Source: Kutzneria buriramensis (GTDB taxonomy: Bacteria; Actinomycetota; Actinomycetes; Mycobacteriales; Pseudonocardiaceae). Taken from it: a DNA stretch of 64,000 nucleotides. Below are positions 33,630 through 42,860 of the stretch, one piece after another. Under the pieces are notes generated by a model that saw only the letters and a list, made by a program, of their open reading frames with translations, was not told the DNA's origin and did no database searches. Position numbers and translations under genes: made by a program. The DNA is taken from positions 2,232,001-2,296,000 of the forward strand of contig NZ_CP144375.1 of the NCBI RefSeq assembly GCF_043575855.1, given 5' to 3'. Position 1 is the stretch's first letter, and every line of letters begins with the position of its first letter.

Positions 33630-34211
33630 ATGCCGATGAATCTGATGCACCGGAGGATCTGCGCGTCACGGGACTGGGCCCGGCAGGTCCGCGAGCAGAA
33701 GCTGCCGTGGTCGCTCGCGGGCGTCGAACTCGGCGCGGACCTGCTGGAGATCGGCCCCGGATTCGGGGCCACGACACGGGTTCTGGTGGACATGGCGCCG
33801 AACGTCACCGCGGTCGAGGTGGACGAGAAATCGGCGCGGGACCTGCGCGCGGAGTTCGACGGCAGGGCGACGATCCTGCACGGCGACGGCAGCCGGCTGT
33901 CGTTGCCGGACAACGACTTCAGCTCGGTGGTGTGCTTCACGATGCTGCACCACGTGCCGACCCGGCAGATGCAGGACGGCATCTTCGCGGAGGCGTTCCG
34001 GGTGCTGCGGCCCGGCGGCGTGTTCGCGGGCAGCGACAGCCGGCTGAGCCTGCGGTTCCGGCTGCTGCACATCGGCGACACGATGAACGTCGTCGACCCG
34101 GACGAGCTGCCGGAACGCCTGCGCCGAGCCGGGTTCGAGGACGTGGAAGTCACGGTCAAGGAGGGCGTGTTCAAGTTCCGCGCCACTAAATCGGTCGCGC
34201 CGTCGCGTTAG
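33630..34211 (+). CDS. SAM-dependent methyltransferase (class I)
   Basis: The 193-residue protein has methyltransferase motif I DLLEIGPGFGATT, motif II VTAVEVDEKSARDL, DGSRLSLPDNDFSSVVC (acidic motif) and motif VLRPGGVFAGSDS. It looks like a UbiE/type 11 enzyme acting on a small molecule; substrate unknown. The start may be ATG 33630 or 33636 (MNLMHRRICASRDW). It is divergent from the cupin-AraC regulator, which probably controls it, and is followed by a MarR gene after 19 bases. Confidence 0.9.
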   Translation: MPMNLMHRRICASRDWARQVREQKLPWSLAGVELGADLLEIGPGFGATTRVLVDMAPNVTAVEVDEKSARDLRAEFDGRATILHGDGSRLSLPDNDFSSVVCFTMLHHVPTRQMQDGIFAEAFRVLRPGGVFAGSDSRLSLRFRLLHIGDTMNVVDPDELPERLRRAGFEDVEVTVKEGVFKFRATKSVAPSR

Positions 34212-34226
34212 TACGCAGTAGCGTAC
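34211..34226. promoter_or_regulatory. Palindromic operator before marR-ABC operon
   Basis: GTACGCAGTAGCGTAC has perfect 6-bp arms around a 4-bp centre and lies 4 bp before the MarR GTG start. It is well placed for autorepression by the MarR protein. Confidence 0.6.
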
Positions 34227-34230
34227 GAAT

Positions 34231-34653
34231 GTGCATCGCGACGAGAACGTCCGCCGGATCCGGTCCGGCGTGGTCCGGCTGTCCCGCCGGCTGCGCGCGG
34301 AGCGGCCGGCGGACGCGCTCGCGCCGACCAAGATCAGCGTGCTGGCCCAGCTCTACCGCAACGGTCGGATGTCCGCGGGCGACCTGGCCGACCTGGAGCG
34401 GCTCCAGCCGCAGTCGCTGACCCGGACGCTGGCGGCGCTGGAGGCGGACGGCCTGATCGTGCGCCGGCCGGACGAGCTGGACCGCCGGCAGCATCTCATC
34501 GGCATCACCGAGGCCGGCCTGGCCGCGCTGTCGGAGGACATGCAGGCCCGGGAACGCTGGCTGGCCAAGGCGATGGACATCCACCTCACCCCGTCCGAGC
34601 GCCGGCTGCTGGCCGACGCCGCGGACCTGATGGATCGGCTCGCCGATGACTGA
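34231..34653 (+). CDS. MarR-family regulator of ABC exporter
   Basis: The 140-residue winged helix protein has the pattern RMSAGDLADLERLQPQSLTR and TLAALEADGLIVRRPDELDR with the conserved wing RRQHLIGIT. It begins with GTG. It overlaps the following double ABC transporter gene by 8 bases, so the pair is one operon, and the palindrome just upstream suggests autorepression relieved by a drug or metabolite. Confidence 0.9.
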   Translation: MHRDENVRRIRSGVVRLSRRLRAERPADALAPTKISVLAQLYRNGRMSAGDLADLERLQPQSLTRTLAALEADGLIVRRPDELDRRQHLIGITEAGLAALSEDMQARERWLAKAMDIHLTPSERRLLADAADLMDRLADD

Positions 34654-37600
34654 CAACTGGATCCGCCGCCTGCTGCCGTTCCTGAAGATCCAGCGCCGCA
34701 GCCTGCTGCTGACGTTCACCGCCGCGCTGGCCGGCGCCGGCCTGGCCGCGGTGACGCCGCTGCTGGAGCGGCACATCGTCGACGACGTGATCCTGACGCA
34801 CAGATCCGCGCTGTTACCGTGGCTGCTGGCGCTGATCGCGGTCGGCGTGCTGGCCTTTGCGGCGTCAAGGATCCGTCGCTATCGCGCGGCCAAGGTGGTG
34901 CTGGAGGTCCAGTACCAGATCCGCAACGCGGTGCACGAACAGTTGCAGCGCCTGGACATCGGCAGCCACCAGGCGATGCCGACCGGGCAGCTGGTGTCAC
35001 GGATCGCCACGGACGCCGGCGTGATGGTGCGGGTGCTGTCGTATCTGCCGGCGCTGAGCAGCAATGTGCTGCTGATCGTGGTGTCGCTGATCGTGATGGT
35101 CGTGCTGTCGCCGCTGCTGGCGGTGATCAGCGCGCTGGTGGTGCCGGCGCTGGTCGTGGTCGTGTACCGGATGCGGCGGCAGGTGCGACCGGCCACTTGG
35201 GACAGTCAGCAGCGCGGCGCGGAGGTGACGCAGACCGTCAACCAGACCGTGTCCGGAATCCGCGTGGTCAAGGCGTTCGGCCAGGAGGACCACGAGCTCG
35301 ACCGGTTCATCGAGGCCAGCCAGCAACTCTACGGCGCGCGCATCCGCTCGGTGCGGCTGATCGCCAAGTACCAGCCGCTGCTGCAGGCGATTCCGGCGAT
35401 CGGGCAGGTGCTGCTGCTGGCGCTGGGCGGCTGGCTCGCGCTGCACGGCAACATCACCGTCGGCACGTTCCTGGCCTTCGCCACGTATCTGTCGCAGGTG
35501 ATCGGCCCGGCGCAGATGTTCGCGGCGATGATCAGCGCCACCCAGCGCGCCGGCATCTCCGCGCGGCGGATCTTCGACCTGCTGGACTCGATGCCGGCCG
35601 TCACGGACAAGCCGGACGCCACACCGCTGCCGCCGGTCAAGGGCGACATCGCCATCACCGACGCCAAGTTCGGCTACCTGAGCTCGGAGCCGGTGCTCGA
35701 CGGCTTCACCCTGCGCGTGGAACCGGGCGAAACCGTTGCCCTGGTGGGCACTTCCGGCTCCGGCAAGTCGACGGTGGCCATGCTGCTGGCCCGATTCCAC
35801 GACGTGCAGGGCGGCAGCGTCGAGATCGACGGCGTCGACGTCCGCGACGTGACCGTGGATTCCTTGCGCGGCCAGGTCGGCATGGTGTTCGAGGAGAGCT
35901 TCCTGTTCTCCGACACCGTTCGGGCCAACATCGGCTACGGCCGGCCGGACGCCACCGACAAGGAGATCGAGGCGGCGGCCCGGGCGGCCGAGGCGCACGA
36001 GTTCATCCTGGCGCTGCCGGAGGGGTACCGGACGCAGGTCGGCGAGCGCGGGCTGACGCTGTCCGGCGGGCAGCGGCAACGAATCGCGCTGGCCCGGGCC
36101 CTGCTGACCGACCCGAGGATCCTGGTGCTGGACGACGCCACGAGCGCGGTGGACGCCCGGATCGAGGAGGGCATCCACGCCACCCTGCGCCGGGTGATGG
36201 TCGACCGCACCACGCTGCTCATAGCGCACCGGCGTTCGACGCTGCGCCTGGCGAGCCGGATCGCTGTGGTGGACAAGGGACGTGTTGTCGCGCAAGGCAG
36301 TCACGACGAACTGATGGCGGAAAGTCCGCTCTACCGGCGGCTGCTGGCCGGCACCGACGAGGACATCGACATCGAGATCACCGACGGCGTCACGGAAGAC
36401 GCCTGGCAGGCCGAGGGCGGCAAGCGCAGGCAACTGGCGATCATGGAGACGCCGGCCGAGATGGCCAAGGGCATCGCCGCGCTGCCGCCGGTCAAGGACC
36501 GGGCGGACATCGACACCGCCGACGACGAGCCGCACTTCTCCTTCCGGCGCTTCGTCTGGCGGCACCGCGCGGCGCTCGGCCTCGGCCTGTTCCTGGTGCT
36601 GCTGGACGCCGTCGCCACGGCCGCCGGCCCGTACTTCTCCCGTGAGGGCATCGACAACGGCGTGGTCAACGGCTCGGTCGCCGCGCTGATGCTGTCGGCC
36701 GGCGTCTTCCTCGCGGTGGTGCTCGGCGACCTCGCCGTGTCGGTGGCGATGACGCAGGTCAACGGCCGCACCGGCGAGCGGCTGCTGATGGCGCTGAAGG
36801 TCCGGGTCTTCAAGCGGCTGCTGAGGCTGCCGGTCTCGTTCTACGACCGGGAGATGATCGGCCAGGTCATGACCCGCATGACCACCGACACCGACTCGTT
36901 CTCCTCGTTGCTCCAGAACGGCCTGCTCCAGGCCGCGGCCAGCGTCCTGACGTTCGCCGGCGTGCTGACGGCGATGGCCGTGATGAACATCGAGCTGACC
37001 GGCGTCGCCGCGCTCGTGCTGATCCCGTTCGTCCTGGCCACGACCCTGTTCCGGCGGCTGGCCAAGGGCAGCTACGTGCAGGCGCGGGAGCGGATCTCGG
37101 ACGTCAACGCGGGTCTGCAGGAGAGCCTGTCCGGGGTGCGGGAGTCGCAGGCGTTCGGGCAGCAGGGGCGGCGGCAGACCGAGTTCAAGCGGCTCACCCG
37201 CGGCTACCTGGACGCGCGGATGAAGGCACAGCGGCTGATCTCCGCCTACTTCCCGTTCCTGGAGTTCCTGTCCGACCTCGGCGCGGCGCTGGTGCTCGGC
37301 GCGGGCTACTTCCTCATCGCCCGGGGCGAGCTGACGGCCGGCGAGCTGATCGCGTTCGTGCTCTACCTCGGCCTGTTCTTCGCGCCGGTGCAGCAGCTGT
37401 CCGGTGTCTTCGACGACTGGCAGCAGGCCCAGGTGTCCATGCAGCGGATCAACGACCTGCTGGCCGAGCCGGATCTCACGCCGACCGCCGCGAGGCCGAT
37501 CCATCCCGGCCGGCTCGCCGGCCGGATCGCCCTGGACGACGTGTGGTTCCGCTACCCGGGCGTGGACACGGACGTGCTGCGGGGCATGAATCTCGTGGTG

Positions 37601-38266
37601 GAGCCGGGGGAAACGGTCGCGCTGATCGGCGAGACCGGCGCCGGGAAGTCCACCGTGGTCAAGATGCTGGCCCGGTTCTACGACCCGGACCGGGGTTCCA
37701 TCAGCATCGACGGCACCGACCTGCGCAAGCTGGAGCCGCAGGAGTTCCGGCGGCAGCTCGGTTACGTGCCGCAGGAGGCGTTCCTGTTCCCGGGCACGAT
37801 CCGGGACAACATCGCCTACGGCCGGCCGGACGCCACCGACGCGGAGGTCGAGGCGGCGGCGCGGGCGATCGGCGCGCACGAGTTCGTGGCCAAGCTGCCG
37901 GGCGGGTATCTGCACGAGATCGGCGAGCGGGGCGGCTCGCTGTCGGCCGGGCAGCGGCAGCTGCTCTGCCTGGCGCGGGCCCAACTGGTCGATCCGGTGC
38001 TGCTGTTGCTGGACGAGGCGACCGCGAACCTCGACCTGGCAACGGAATCGGTGGTCTCCGCCGCGATGTCCACGCTGGCGGCCGGCCGCACCACGATCCT
38101 GATCGCGCACCGGTTGCAGACCGCGCGCGGTGCGGACCGGATCGCGGTGATGGACGCCGGGCAGGTGGTCGCCGTCGGCACGCACGAGCAGCTGCTCGCC
38201 GACAGCGACCACTACGCCCGGTTGTGGGCAGCGTTCGCCGTCACACCAGCGTCGCGTCCAGCGTGA
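34646..38266 (+). CDS. Fused double ABC exporter (two TMD-NBD halves)
   Basis: The 1206-residue protein joins two complete ABC exporter halves that are usually separate subunits. The first NBD has Walker A GTSGSGKST near residue 369 and signature LSGGQRQ near 472; the second has Walker A GETGAGKST near 995 and signature LSAGQRQ near 1098. Membrane domains precede each (for example MTDNWIRRLLPFLKIQ; FSFRRFVWRHRAALGLGLFL). The switch to aspartate after Walker B is LVLDDATSAVD in half one and LLLDEATANLD in half two, so site one lacks the usual catalytic Glu, making it an asymmetric exporter. Its marR neighbour suggests multidrug or antibiotic export. It overlaps osmC by 26 bases in convergent direction. 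Confidence 0.93.
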   Translation: MTDNWIRRLLPFLKIQRRSLLLTFTAALAGAGLAAVTPLLERHIVDDVILTHRSALLPWLLALIAVGVLAFAASRIRRYRAAKVVLEVQYQIRNAVHEQLQRLDIGSHQAMPTGQLVSRIATDAGVMVRVLSYLPALSSNVLLIVVSLIVMVVLSPLLAVISALVVPALVVVVYRMRRQVRPATWDSQQRGAEVTQTVNQTVSGIRVVKAFGQEDHELDRFIEASQQLYGARIRSVRLIAKYQPLLQAIPAIGQVLLLALGGWLALHGNITVGTFLAFATYLSQVIGPAQMFAAMISATQRAGISARRIFDLLDSMPAVTDKPDATPLPPVKGDIAITDAKFGYLSSEPVLDGFTLRVEPGETVALVGTSGSGKSTVAMLLARFHDVQGGSVEIDGVDVRDVTVDSLRGQVGMVFEESFLFSDTVRANIGYGRPDATDKEIEAAARAAEAHEFILALPEGYRTQVGERGLTLSGGQRQRIALARALLTDPRILVLDDATSAVDARIEEGIHATLRRVMVDRTTLLIAHRRSTLRLASRIAVVDKGRVVAQGSHDELMAESPLYRRLLAGTDEDIDIEITDGVTEDAWQAEGGKRRQLAIMETPAEMAKGIAALPPVKDRADIDTADDEPHFSFRRFVWRHRAALGLGLFLVLLDAVATAAGPYFSREGIDNGVVNGSVAALMLSAGVFLAVVLGDLAVSVAMTQVNGRTGERLLMALKVRVFKRLLRLPVSFYDREMIGQVMTRMTTDTDSFSSLLQNGLLQAAASVLTFAGVLTAMAVMNIELTGVAALVLIPFVLATTLFRRLAKGSYVQARERISDVNAGLQESLSGVRESQAFGQQGRRQTEFKRLTRGYLDARMKAQRLISAYFPFLEFLSDLGAALVLGAGYFLIARGELTAGELIAFVLYLGLFFAPVQQLSGVFDDWQQAQVSMQRINDLLAEPDLTPTAARPIHPGRLAGRIALDDVWFRYPGVDTDVLRGMNLVVEPGETVALIGETGAGKSTVVKMLARFYDPDRGSISIDGTDLRKLEPQEFRRQLGYVPQEAFLFPGTIRDNIAYGRPDATDAEVEAAARAIGAHEFVAKLPGGYLHEIGERGGSLSAGQRQLLCLARAQLVDPVLLLLDEATANLDLATESVVSAAMSTLAAGRTTILIAHRLQTARGADRIAVMDAGQVVAVGTHEQLLADSDHYARLWAAFAVTPASRPA

Positions 38267-38675
38267 TCGTGGTGCCGGCCAGCGCCTTGCTGACCGGGCA
38301 GGTGTCCTTGGCGGTCTGGGCGAGCTCGGCGAACTTCGCCGCGTCCAGGCCGGGCACGCTGGCGTTGACCGTGACCGCGATGCCGGTGATGGCGAAGCCG
38401 CCGGCCGGGTCCGGGCCGAGGGTGACCTCGGCGCTGACGTCGATCGAGTCCGCGGTCAGGCCGGCGGCCCCGAGCACGCCGGACAGGTTCATGGCCAGGC
38501 AGGAGCTGTGCGCGGCGGCGATCAGCTCCTCCGGCGACGTCTGCCCGTCCGGGTTGCCGGTGCGCGTCGGGAACGACACGTCGAACTGGCCGGCGTTCGA
38601 CGAGTCGAACGTGACGGTTCCCTTGCCGGCCTGGAGCCCGCCCTCCCAGTGGGTGGTGGCGTCGCGACTGGGCAT
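38241..38675 (-). CDS. OsmC-family peroxiredoxin-like protein
   Basis: OsmC/Ohr proteins reduce organic and lipid hydroperoxides with two cysteines. The 144-residue product shows the nucleophilic C59 in HSSCLAMNLSGV and C126 in DTCPVSKALAGT, plus TSPEELIAAAH. It matches OsmC rather than Ohr by the N-terminus MPSRDATTHWEGGL. It is alone, convergent with the ABC gene, with overlapping 3' ends of 26 bases. Confidence 0.93.
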   Translation of the reverse strand: MPSRDATTHWEGGLQAGKGTVTFDSSNAGQFDVSFPTRTGNPDGQTSPEELIAAAHSSCLAMNLSGVLGAAGLTADSIDVSAEVTLGPDPAGGFAITGIAVTVNASVPGLDAAKFAELAQTAKDTCPVSKALAGTTITLDATLV

Positions 38676-38741
38676 TTCGGTGCCTCCTCGATGATGGGTA
38701 CACCGGGAACACTAGTGCACACTTTAGTTGTGTGCAAGGTT

Positions 38742-39431
38742 TCAGTGGATGAGGACTTCCGCGCCCGGCCGGAGCAGCGGGAACACCTCGTCGATGGACG
38801 GATCGGTCAGGCGCACGCAGCCGTTGCTGCCCGGCTGCGCCAGGACGGGCTCGCCGCCGTGCACCGCGATGCCGGTCGTGGTGATGTAGCTGGGGTGGTA
38901 GAGGTTGCCCAGCGGGCCGTACTCCCAGAAGTTGATCTGGTAGTAGACGTGGAAGTCGCCCAGCGGCGTGACCCGGTCGCCGACGTTGTCACCGGTGCAG
39001 GCGTCGTAGATCTTGCCGACCTTGCCGTCGGTGACGACATAGGCCACCTGGCGGGCGATGTCGACCTCGAGGTGCGTGCCGGGCGTGGCGTGTTGAGGGG
39101 TGATCGCCTTCGGCGCGCGCAGCGCCGCAGCGGTGGCGTCGTCCACCACACCGGTGCGAGGTAAGCCGTTCACCTTCTGGAACGCCACAATGGCGTGTTT
39201 CGTCTCGTCGTCGACCTGGCCGGTCACCGCGCGGGCCTGGTAGCCGAGATCGCCGAGGATCTTCTGCACCTCGGACACCGTCGGCGGCGTCGACTTGGGC
39301 GGCGCGGTCGTGGTCGTTGTGGTGGACGTCACGGTTTCCGCCGCTGGCAGAGGTTGGGACTGCGCCTGCCCACAGGCCGCCGCCAATACCACGACGGACC
39401 CTGCGACCAGCACTTTTGCGGTTCTCGACAT
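38742..39431 (-). CDS. L,D-transpeptidase lipoprotein with peptidoglycan-binding domain
   Basis: The 229-residue exported enzyme forms 3-3 peptidoglycan cross-links. A lipobox around C20 (VVLAAACG) is followed by a Thr-rich linker, a peptidoglycan-binding type 1 domain (VQKILGDLGYQARAVTGQVD and HAIVAFQKVNG) and a YkuD catalytic domain with His in AVHGGEPV and Cys205 in SNGCVRL. ATG at 39429-39431 (MSRTAKVLVAGSVVV). It is divergent from the sigma factor gene. Confidence 0.93.
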   Translation of the reverse strand: MSRTAKVLVAGSVVVLAAACGQAQSQPLPAAETVTSTTTTTTAPPKSTPPTVSEVQKILGDLGYQARAVTGQVDDETKHAIVAFQKVNGLPRTGVVDDATAAALRAPKAITPQHATPGTHLEVDIARQVAYVVTDGKVGKIYDACTGDNVGDRVTPLGDFHVYYQINFWEYGPLGNLYHPSYITTTGIAVHGGEPVLAQPGSNGCVRLTDPSIDEVFPLLRPGAEVLIH

Positions 39432-39529
39432 GTACTCGGACCCCTTGAGCGAACGAATCGGCGTCACTGGGGATTGGCACGAGTGTCCCCCGGCGCAACT
39501 TCCGGTGCCACTCGCTCGTCGGAACGACC

Positions 39530-40048
39530 GTGGAGGACACGGAAGCGCTCTACCGGGACCACGTGCACGCGTTGCTGGGCTACGCCGTGCGCCGGCTGGG
39601 CGATCCCACCGAGGCCGCCGACGTGGTGGCGGCGGTGTTCCTCGCGGTGTTGGAACGGCCCGGCGGCTTCGATCCCAGCCGCGGCACGGCCCGGTCCTGG
39701 CTGTTCGGCATCGCCGCGCACGTGATCGCGTCGCGCGGCCGGCGGCGGGGCGCGGAGTACCGTGCCTTGCAACGGGTCTACGGTCGTCGCACACTGGCCG
39801 CCGACGATCTGGCCGAACTGGAGGCACGCGTGGACGCAGCCAACGCCGCGACCGCCGTGCTGGCCGGCCTCGACGACCTGCCGCCGGCCGAGCGGGAGCT
39901 GTTCCTGTTGGTGAGCCTGGACGAGCTGACGCCGGCCGAGGCCGCCGCGGTGCTCGGCATCACGCCGTCGGCCGCCCGGATGCGGCTGGCCCGCGCGCGG
40001 CGGAAGTTGGCGCCGCTGGCCGAGAAGGGCTCGCCGTGCCAGACCTGA
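39530..40048 (+). CDS. ECF RNA polymerase sigma factor
   Basis: The 172-residue protein has region 2 (ALYRDHVHALLGYAVRRLGD and ARSWLFGIAAHVIASRGRRR) and region 4 with TPAEAAAVLGITPSAARMRL. It starts with GTG. It overlaps the next gene by 13 bases, and that gene encodes a membrane-anchored protein probably acting as its regulator, so the pair is a cell-surface signalling unit. Target promoters are not known. Confidence 0.9.
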   Translation: MEDTEALYRDHVHALLGYAVRRLGDPTEAADVVAAVFLAVLERPGGFDPSRGTARSWLFGIAAHVIASRGRRRGAEYRALQRVYGRRTLAADDLAELEARVDAANAATAVLAGLDDLPPAERELFLLVSLDELTPAEAAAVLGITPSAARMRLARARRKLAPLAEKGSPCQT

Positions 40049-40767
40049 CCCCGTTCGAGGAGCGGATGCTCGCCGGCCTGCGCCGTGTCGAGCCCGCTCG
40101 ACGTCGACGATGGCTGCCTGTCGCGCTCACGGCCGCCGCGGCGGCGGGATTGCTTGTGCTGACGGTGGTTCGACCGCCGGTGCAGTCGCCGACCGATGTC
40201 CGTGAGGCGAGCGCGCCGCCGGCGATCCGGCATCTGCGCTGGCTCAGCCCGCACGCGACCGCCGCCGGTCCGTGGGCCGAGGAGGTGTGGATCGACGACG
40301 TCCATCACACCGTGCGCCTGAAATCGCCGGACTTCGACCGGACGTTCGCCGACGTGCCCGAGCCGATCGCGCTGGACCGGCCGGGCATGCCCGCCGAGTT
40401 CGCCGCCATGTCGCCGGACGTGCTCGCCGCCGACCAGCACACCATCGTCGCCGACCTGCCGCGCACGGCCGACGCGCTGGGCGCGGCCGTCGAACGGGTC
40501 GCCAAGCAGACCGGGCGGTACGACGCCGAAGTGCTGACCGATCTCCTCAGCAAACCAGGGCTCGGCGCGGACTTCCGGCAGCTGGTGGTGAACCTGCTGC
40601 TGCGGACGCCCGGCGTCGGCCTGCTGGCCGCGCCGGCCCAGGACTTCAGCGGCCGCTCGGGCAGCGACTACACGGCCGACGTCGGCCCGGGCGCGCTGTC
40701 GTTCATCATCGACATGAACACGAACACGTTGCTGTCGATGAACAAGATGACGATCGTCAACCAGTAG
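40036..40767 (+). CDS. Membrane-anchored putative anti-sigma partner
   Basis: The 243-residue protein has a short cytosolic N-terminus (MPDLTPFEERMLAGLRRVEP), one membrane helix (LPVALTAAAAAGLLVLTVV) and an extracytoplasmic domain of the type found beside actinobacterial sigma factors (CU044_5270-like). The GTG start overlaps the sigma gene end by 13 bases. Direct anti-sigma action is inferred; the short N-terminus lacks a recognisable zinc-binding anti-sigma domain. Confidence 0.75.
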   Translation: MPDLTPFEERMLAGLRRVEPARRRRWLPVALTAAAAAGLLVLTVVRPPVQSPTDVREASAPPAIRHLRWLSPHATAAGPWAEEVWIDDVHHTVRLKSPDFDRTFADVPEPIALDRPGMPAEFAAMSPDVLAADQHTIVADLPRTADALGAAVERVAKQTGRYDAEVLTDLLSKPGLGADFRQLVVNLLLRTPGVGLLAAPAQDFSGRSGSDYTADVGPGALSFIIDMNTNTLLSMNKMTIVNQ

Positions 40768-42580
40768 CGTCCAGGGTCCACTGCTGGCCGGCGCCGACCG
40801 TCAGCTGCACGCCGTCCACAGTGGACGCCGCCGTCAATCCCCCGCCCTGGTTGGCGATCGAGCCGTCGGTGAGGCTCCACTGCTGGGCTTGAGACCCGTT
40901 GCAGGTGCGTTGGGTCACGGCGGCGGCCGAGGCGTCCAGGCACTTTCCGCTGTTCACCGAGGTGATCGTGCCGTTGGCCTGCACGGTCCAGCGCTGGTTG
41001 GCGTCGCCGGTGGTGTGGTACTGGATCACGCTCGCACCGTCCGAAGTGGACGCACCGGCGACGTCGGCGGCGGAGCCGGAGTTGGTCGACTGGATGACGT
41101 AGTTGCGGCCCGGCACGGCGGTTGTGGGCTGGCTGAACGTGAACGTCGTGATGCTGCGGGCGGGGAGTGTGGCGGTCATGGTGCTGCCGCTGACGGTGGG
41201 AAGCGTTACGAGGGCAAGGTCCTCGGTGGCGGACGTGCGGTAGGCGCCGGTGGGCGTGAGCTGGCCGTTGGTGGCGCCGAAGTGCAGCGGGAAGCTGGTG
41301 GCGGAGGTGTTGTCGTTGATCGCCACTACCGTCCACGTGCCGCCGGACTCGAAGGCCACCGGCCAGACGTTCGACGGCATGCCGGTGATCGGGAACCGCA
41401 CGGCGTTGGGGCGCACGAACCGGCTGAAGTTGGCCAGCGCCCAGAACCGCTTCGTGAGATAGAGGTTCTGGTTGCCGTCGGTGGCGTAGTTCGGGTCGTA
41501 GTAGATCAGGCCGTCGTTCCAGCCCTGCGAGTTCTTCGTGGTCGGACAGCTCGGCACGGCCACCGGGTCGCAGCCCAGCACCGGCGACAGCGCCGTCCAC
41601 CAGTCGAACTGGGCGTCGTTGGCCTCGGTCAGGTCCTGGTGGATCAGGTCGGCCATGCGCAGGCCGCCGTCGATCGTGGGGTCGAAGCCCTGGCCGTAGC
41701 CGCCGCCATTGGAGCAGCAGATCTCCGTGGCCCACAACGGTTTGCCGTAGTTCTTGGCGCTGGAGCGCAGCACGTTGAGGGTGGCGTTGGTCGGGAAGTC
41801 GTAGGTGTGGTGGGCCAGCGCCACCAGGTAGCGCTGGGTGTTCGCGTCGCCGGCCCAGGACGGCAGCTCGAAGATGTCCTGCAACGCCCAGCTCGTCTCG
41901 TCGGCGAGGACCTGCGCCTGGGAGCCCGCGTCGGCCAGCGCCGCGCCGACCGCCCGCACGATCGCACCGCGTTGGCCGGTGCCGACGGACATGCCCTCCT
42001 GGCCGCAGTCGCCGAAGTTGTTGTCCGGCTCGTTCATGGGGCTGACCTGCGAGAACGTCACGCCCTGCTGCTGGAAGTGGGTGACGACGTCGGCCAGGTA
42101 CTTCCCGTAGGCCGCCTCGTCGCCGCCGGTCAGGGAGCCGCCGCAGCTCTTGCCGTTGGTGGTCCACACCGGCGGCGCGCTGTTCACGAACGCCTGGAGG
42201 TCCGGCAGGCCGTGCTGGGCCGCCGCCTGTACGAAGGCGGTGCCGCCCGGGTCCTTCGACCAGTCGTAGACCCCGGGGCTGACCAGGGCGGTCTGCGGCG
42301 CGCGGGCCGGGTTGGAGACGCCGACCCCGCCACCGCCCACGTTGTAGCGGTAGACGCTGAGGTCCAGTCCTGCGGGCCCGAACAACAGGTCGCTCACCCG
42401 CTGCCTGGCCGCCGGGGCAAAGTTGGCGAGATCGTTCACCCACCAGGCGCCGGACGCGCCGAAGCCCTGCACCGACTGCGCCGGGGTGCCCGACACCTCC
42501 GCGGCCGCCTGCGGCGCCGCCACCGCGGGGGCCGCCATCGCCGTCATGACCAGCGCCGTTGCCAGGATCACCGTCCGCAT
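40757..42580 (-). CDS. Secreted GH30-type glycoside hydrolase with ricin-type CBM
   Basis: The 607-residue protein has a signal peptide (cut near AVAAPQAAA), a (beta/alpha)8 catalytic part with acid/base E in SPMNEPDNNFG (about 180) and nucleophile E in WATEICCS (about 285), a beta-sandwich (SFPLHFGATNGQ) and a C-terminal ricin-B lectin domain (QW-type repeats GKCLDASAAAVTQRTC, AQQWSLTDG). It is probably an endo-beta-1,6-galactanase or related GH30 enzyme degrading plant or fungal glycans; substrate is inferred. It overlaps the preceding gene's 3' end by 11 bases. Confidence 0.85.
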   Translation of the reverse strand: MRTVILATALVMTAMAAPAVAAPQAAAEVSGTPAQSVQGFGASGAWWVNDLANFAPAARQRVSDLLFGPAGLDLSVYRYNVGGGGVGVSNPARAPQTALVSPGVYDWSKDPGGTAFVQAAAQHGLPDLQAFVNSAPPVWTTNGKSCGGSLTGGDEAAYGKYLADVVTHFQQQGVTFSQVSPMNEPDNNFGDCGQEGMSVGTGQRGAIVRAVGAALADAGSQAQVLADETSWALQDIFELPSWAGDANTQRYLVALAHHTYDFPTNATLNVLRSSAKNYGKPLWATEICCSNGGGYGQGFDPTIDGGLRMADLIHQDLTEANDAQFDWWTALSPVLGCDPVAVPSCPTTKNSQGWNDGLIYYDPNYATDGNQNLYLTKRFWALANFSRFVRPNAVRFPITGMPSNVWPVAFESGGTWTVVAINDNTSATSFPLHFGATNGQLTPTGAYRTSATEDLALVTLPTVSGSTMTATLPARSITTFTFSQPTTAVPGRNYVIQSTNSGSAADVAGASTSDGASVIQYHTTGDANQRWTVQANGTITSVNSGKCLDASAAAVTQRTCNGSQAQQWSLTDGSIANQGGGLTAASTVDGVQLTVGAGQQWTLDATG

Positions 42581-42742
42581 GCCGTTGACGGTAGGGAGTG
42601 ATCGGCACGCGTCGGTAGGGCCGGTCGTTGCCAGTTGACGACGCCGCTGTCCAGAAGCGCGGCCGCCCGGGTGTGGTCACTATGAGCCGTATGGACTACG
42701 CGGATGCTCGACGTCGGGCTGGACGGGCCGGTCGACGCCCTA

Positions 42743-42859
42743 CCCCGCGAGTCGCGCCTAGCGACAGAGCGAATGTAGGTTTCGGGCAGAACCGAGATCT
42801 GAGTCTCGTTTCTGCCCGAAACCTACATTCGGTGTGTCCCAGAGCGCGACTCGCGGGGG
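42743..42859. repeat. Palindromic intergenic element, copy D (best preserved)
   Basis: Near-perfect inverted arms run from CCCCGCGAGTCGCGCC (42743) and GAATGTAGGTTTCGGGCAGA to the mirror TCTGCCCGAAACCTACATTC and GAGCGCGACTCGCGGGG (to 42859) around a short AACCGAGATCTGAGTCTCGTT-type core. It ends 1 bp before the stop codon of the acyltransferase gene. Confidence 0.85.
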
Positions 42860-42860
42860 A

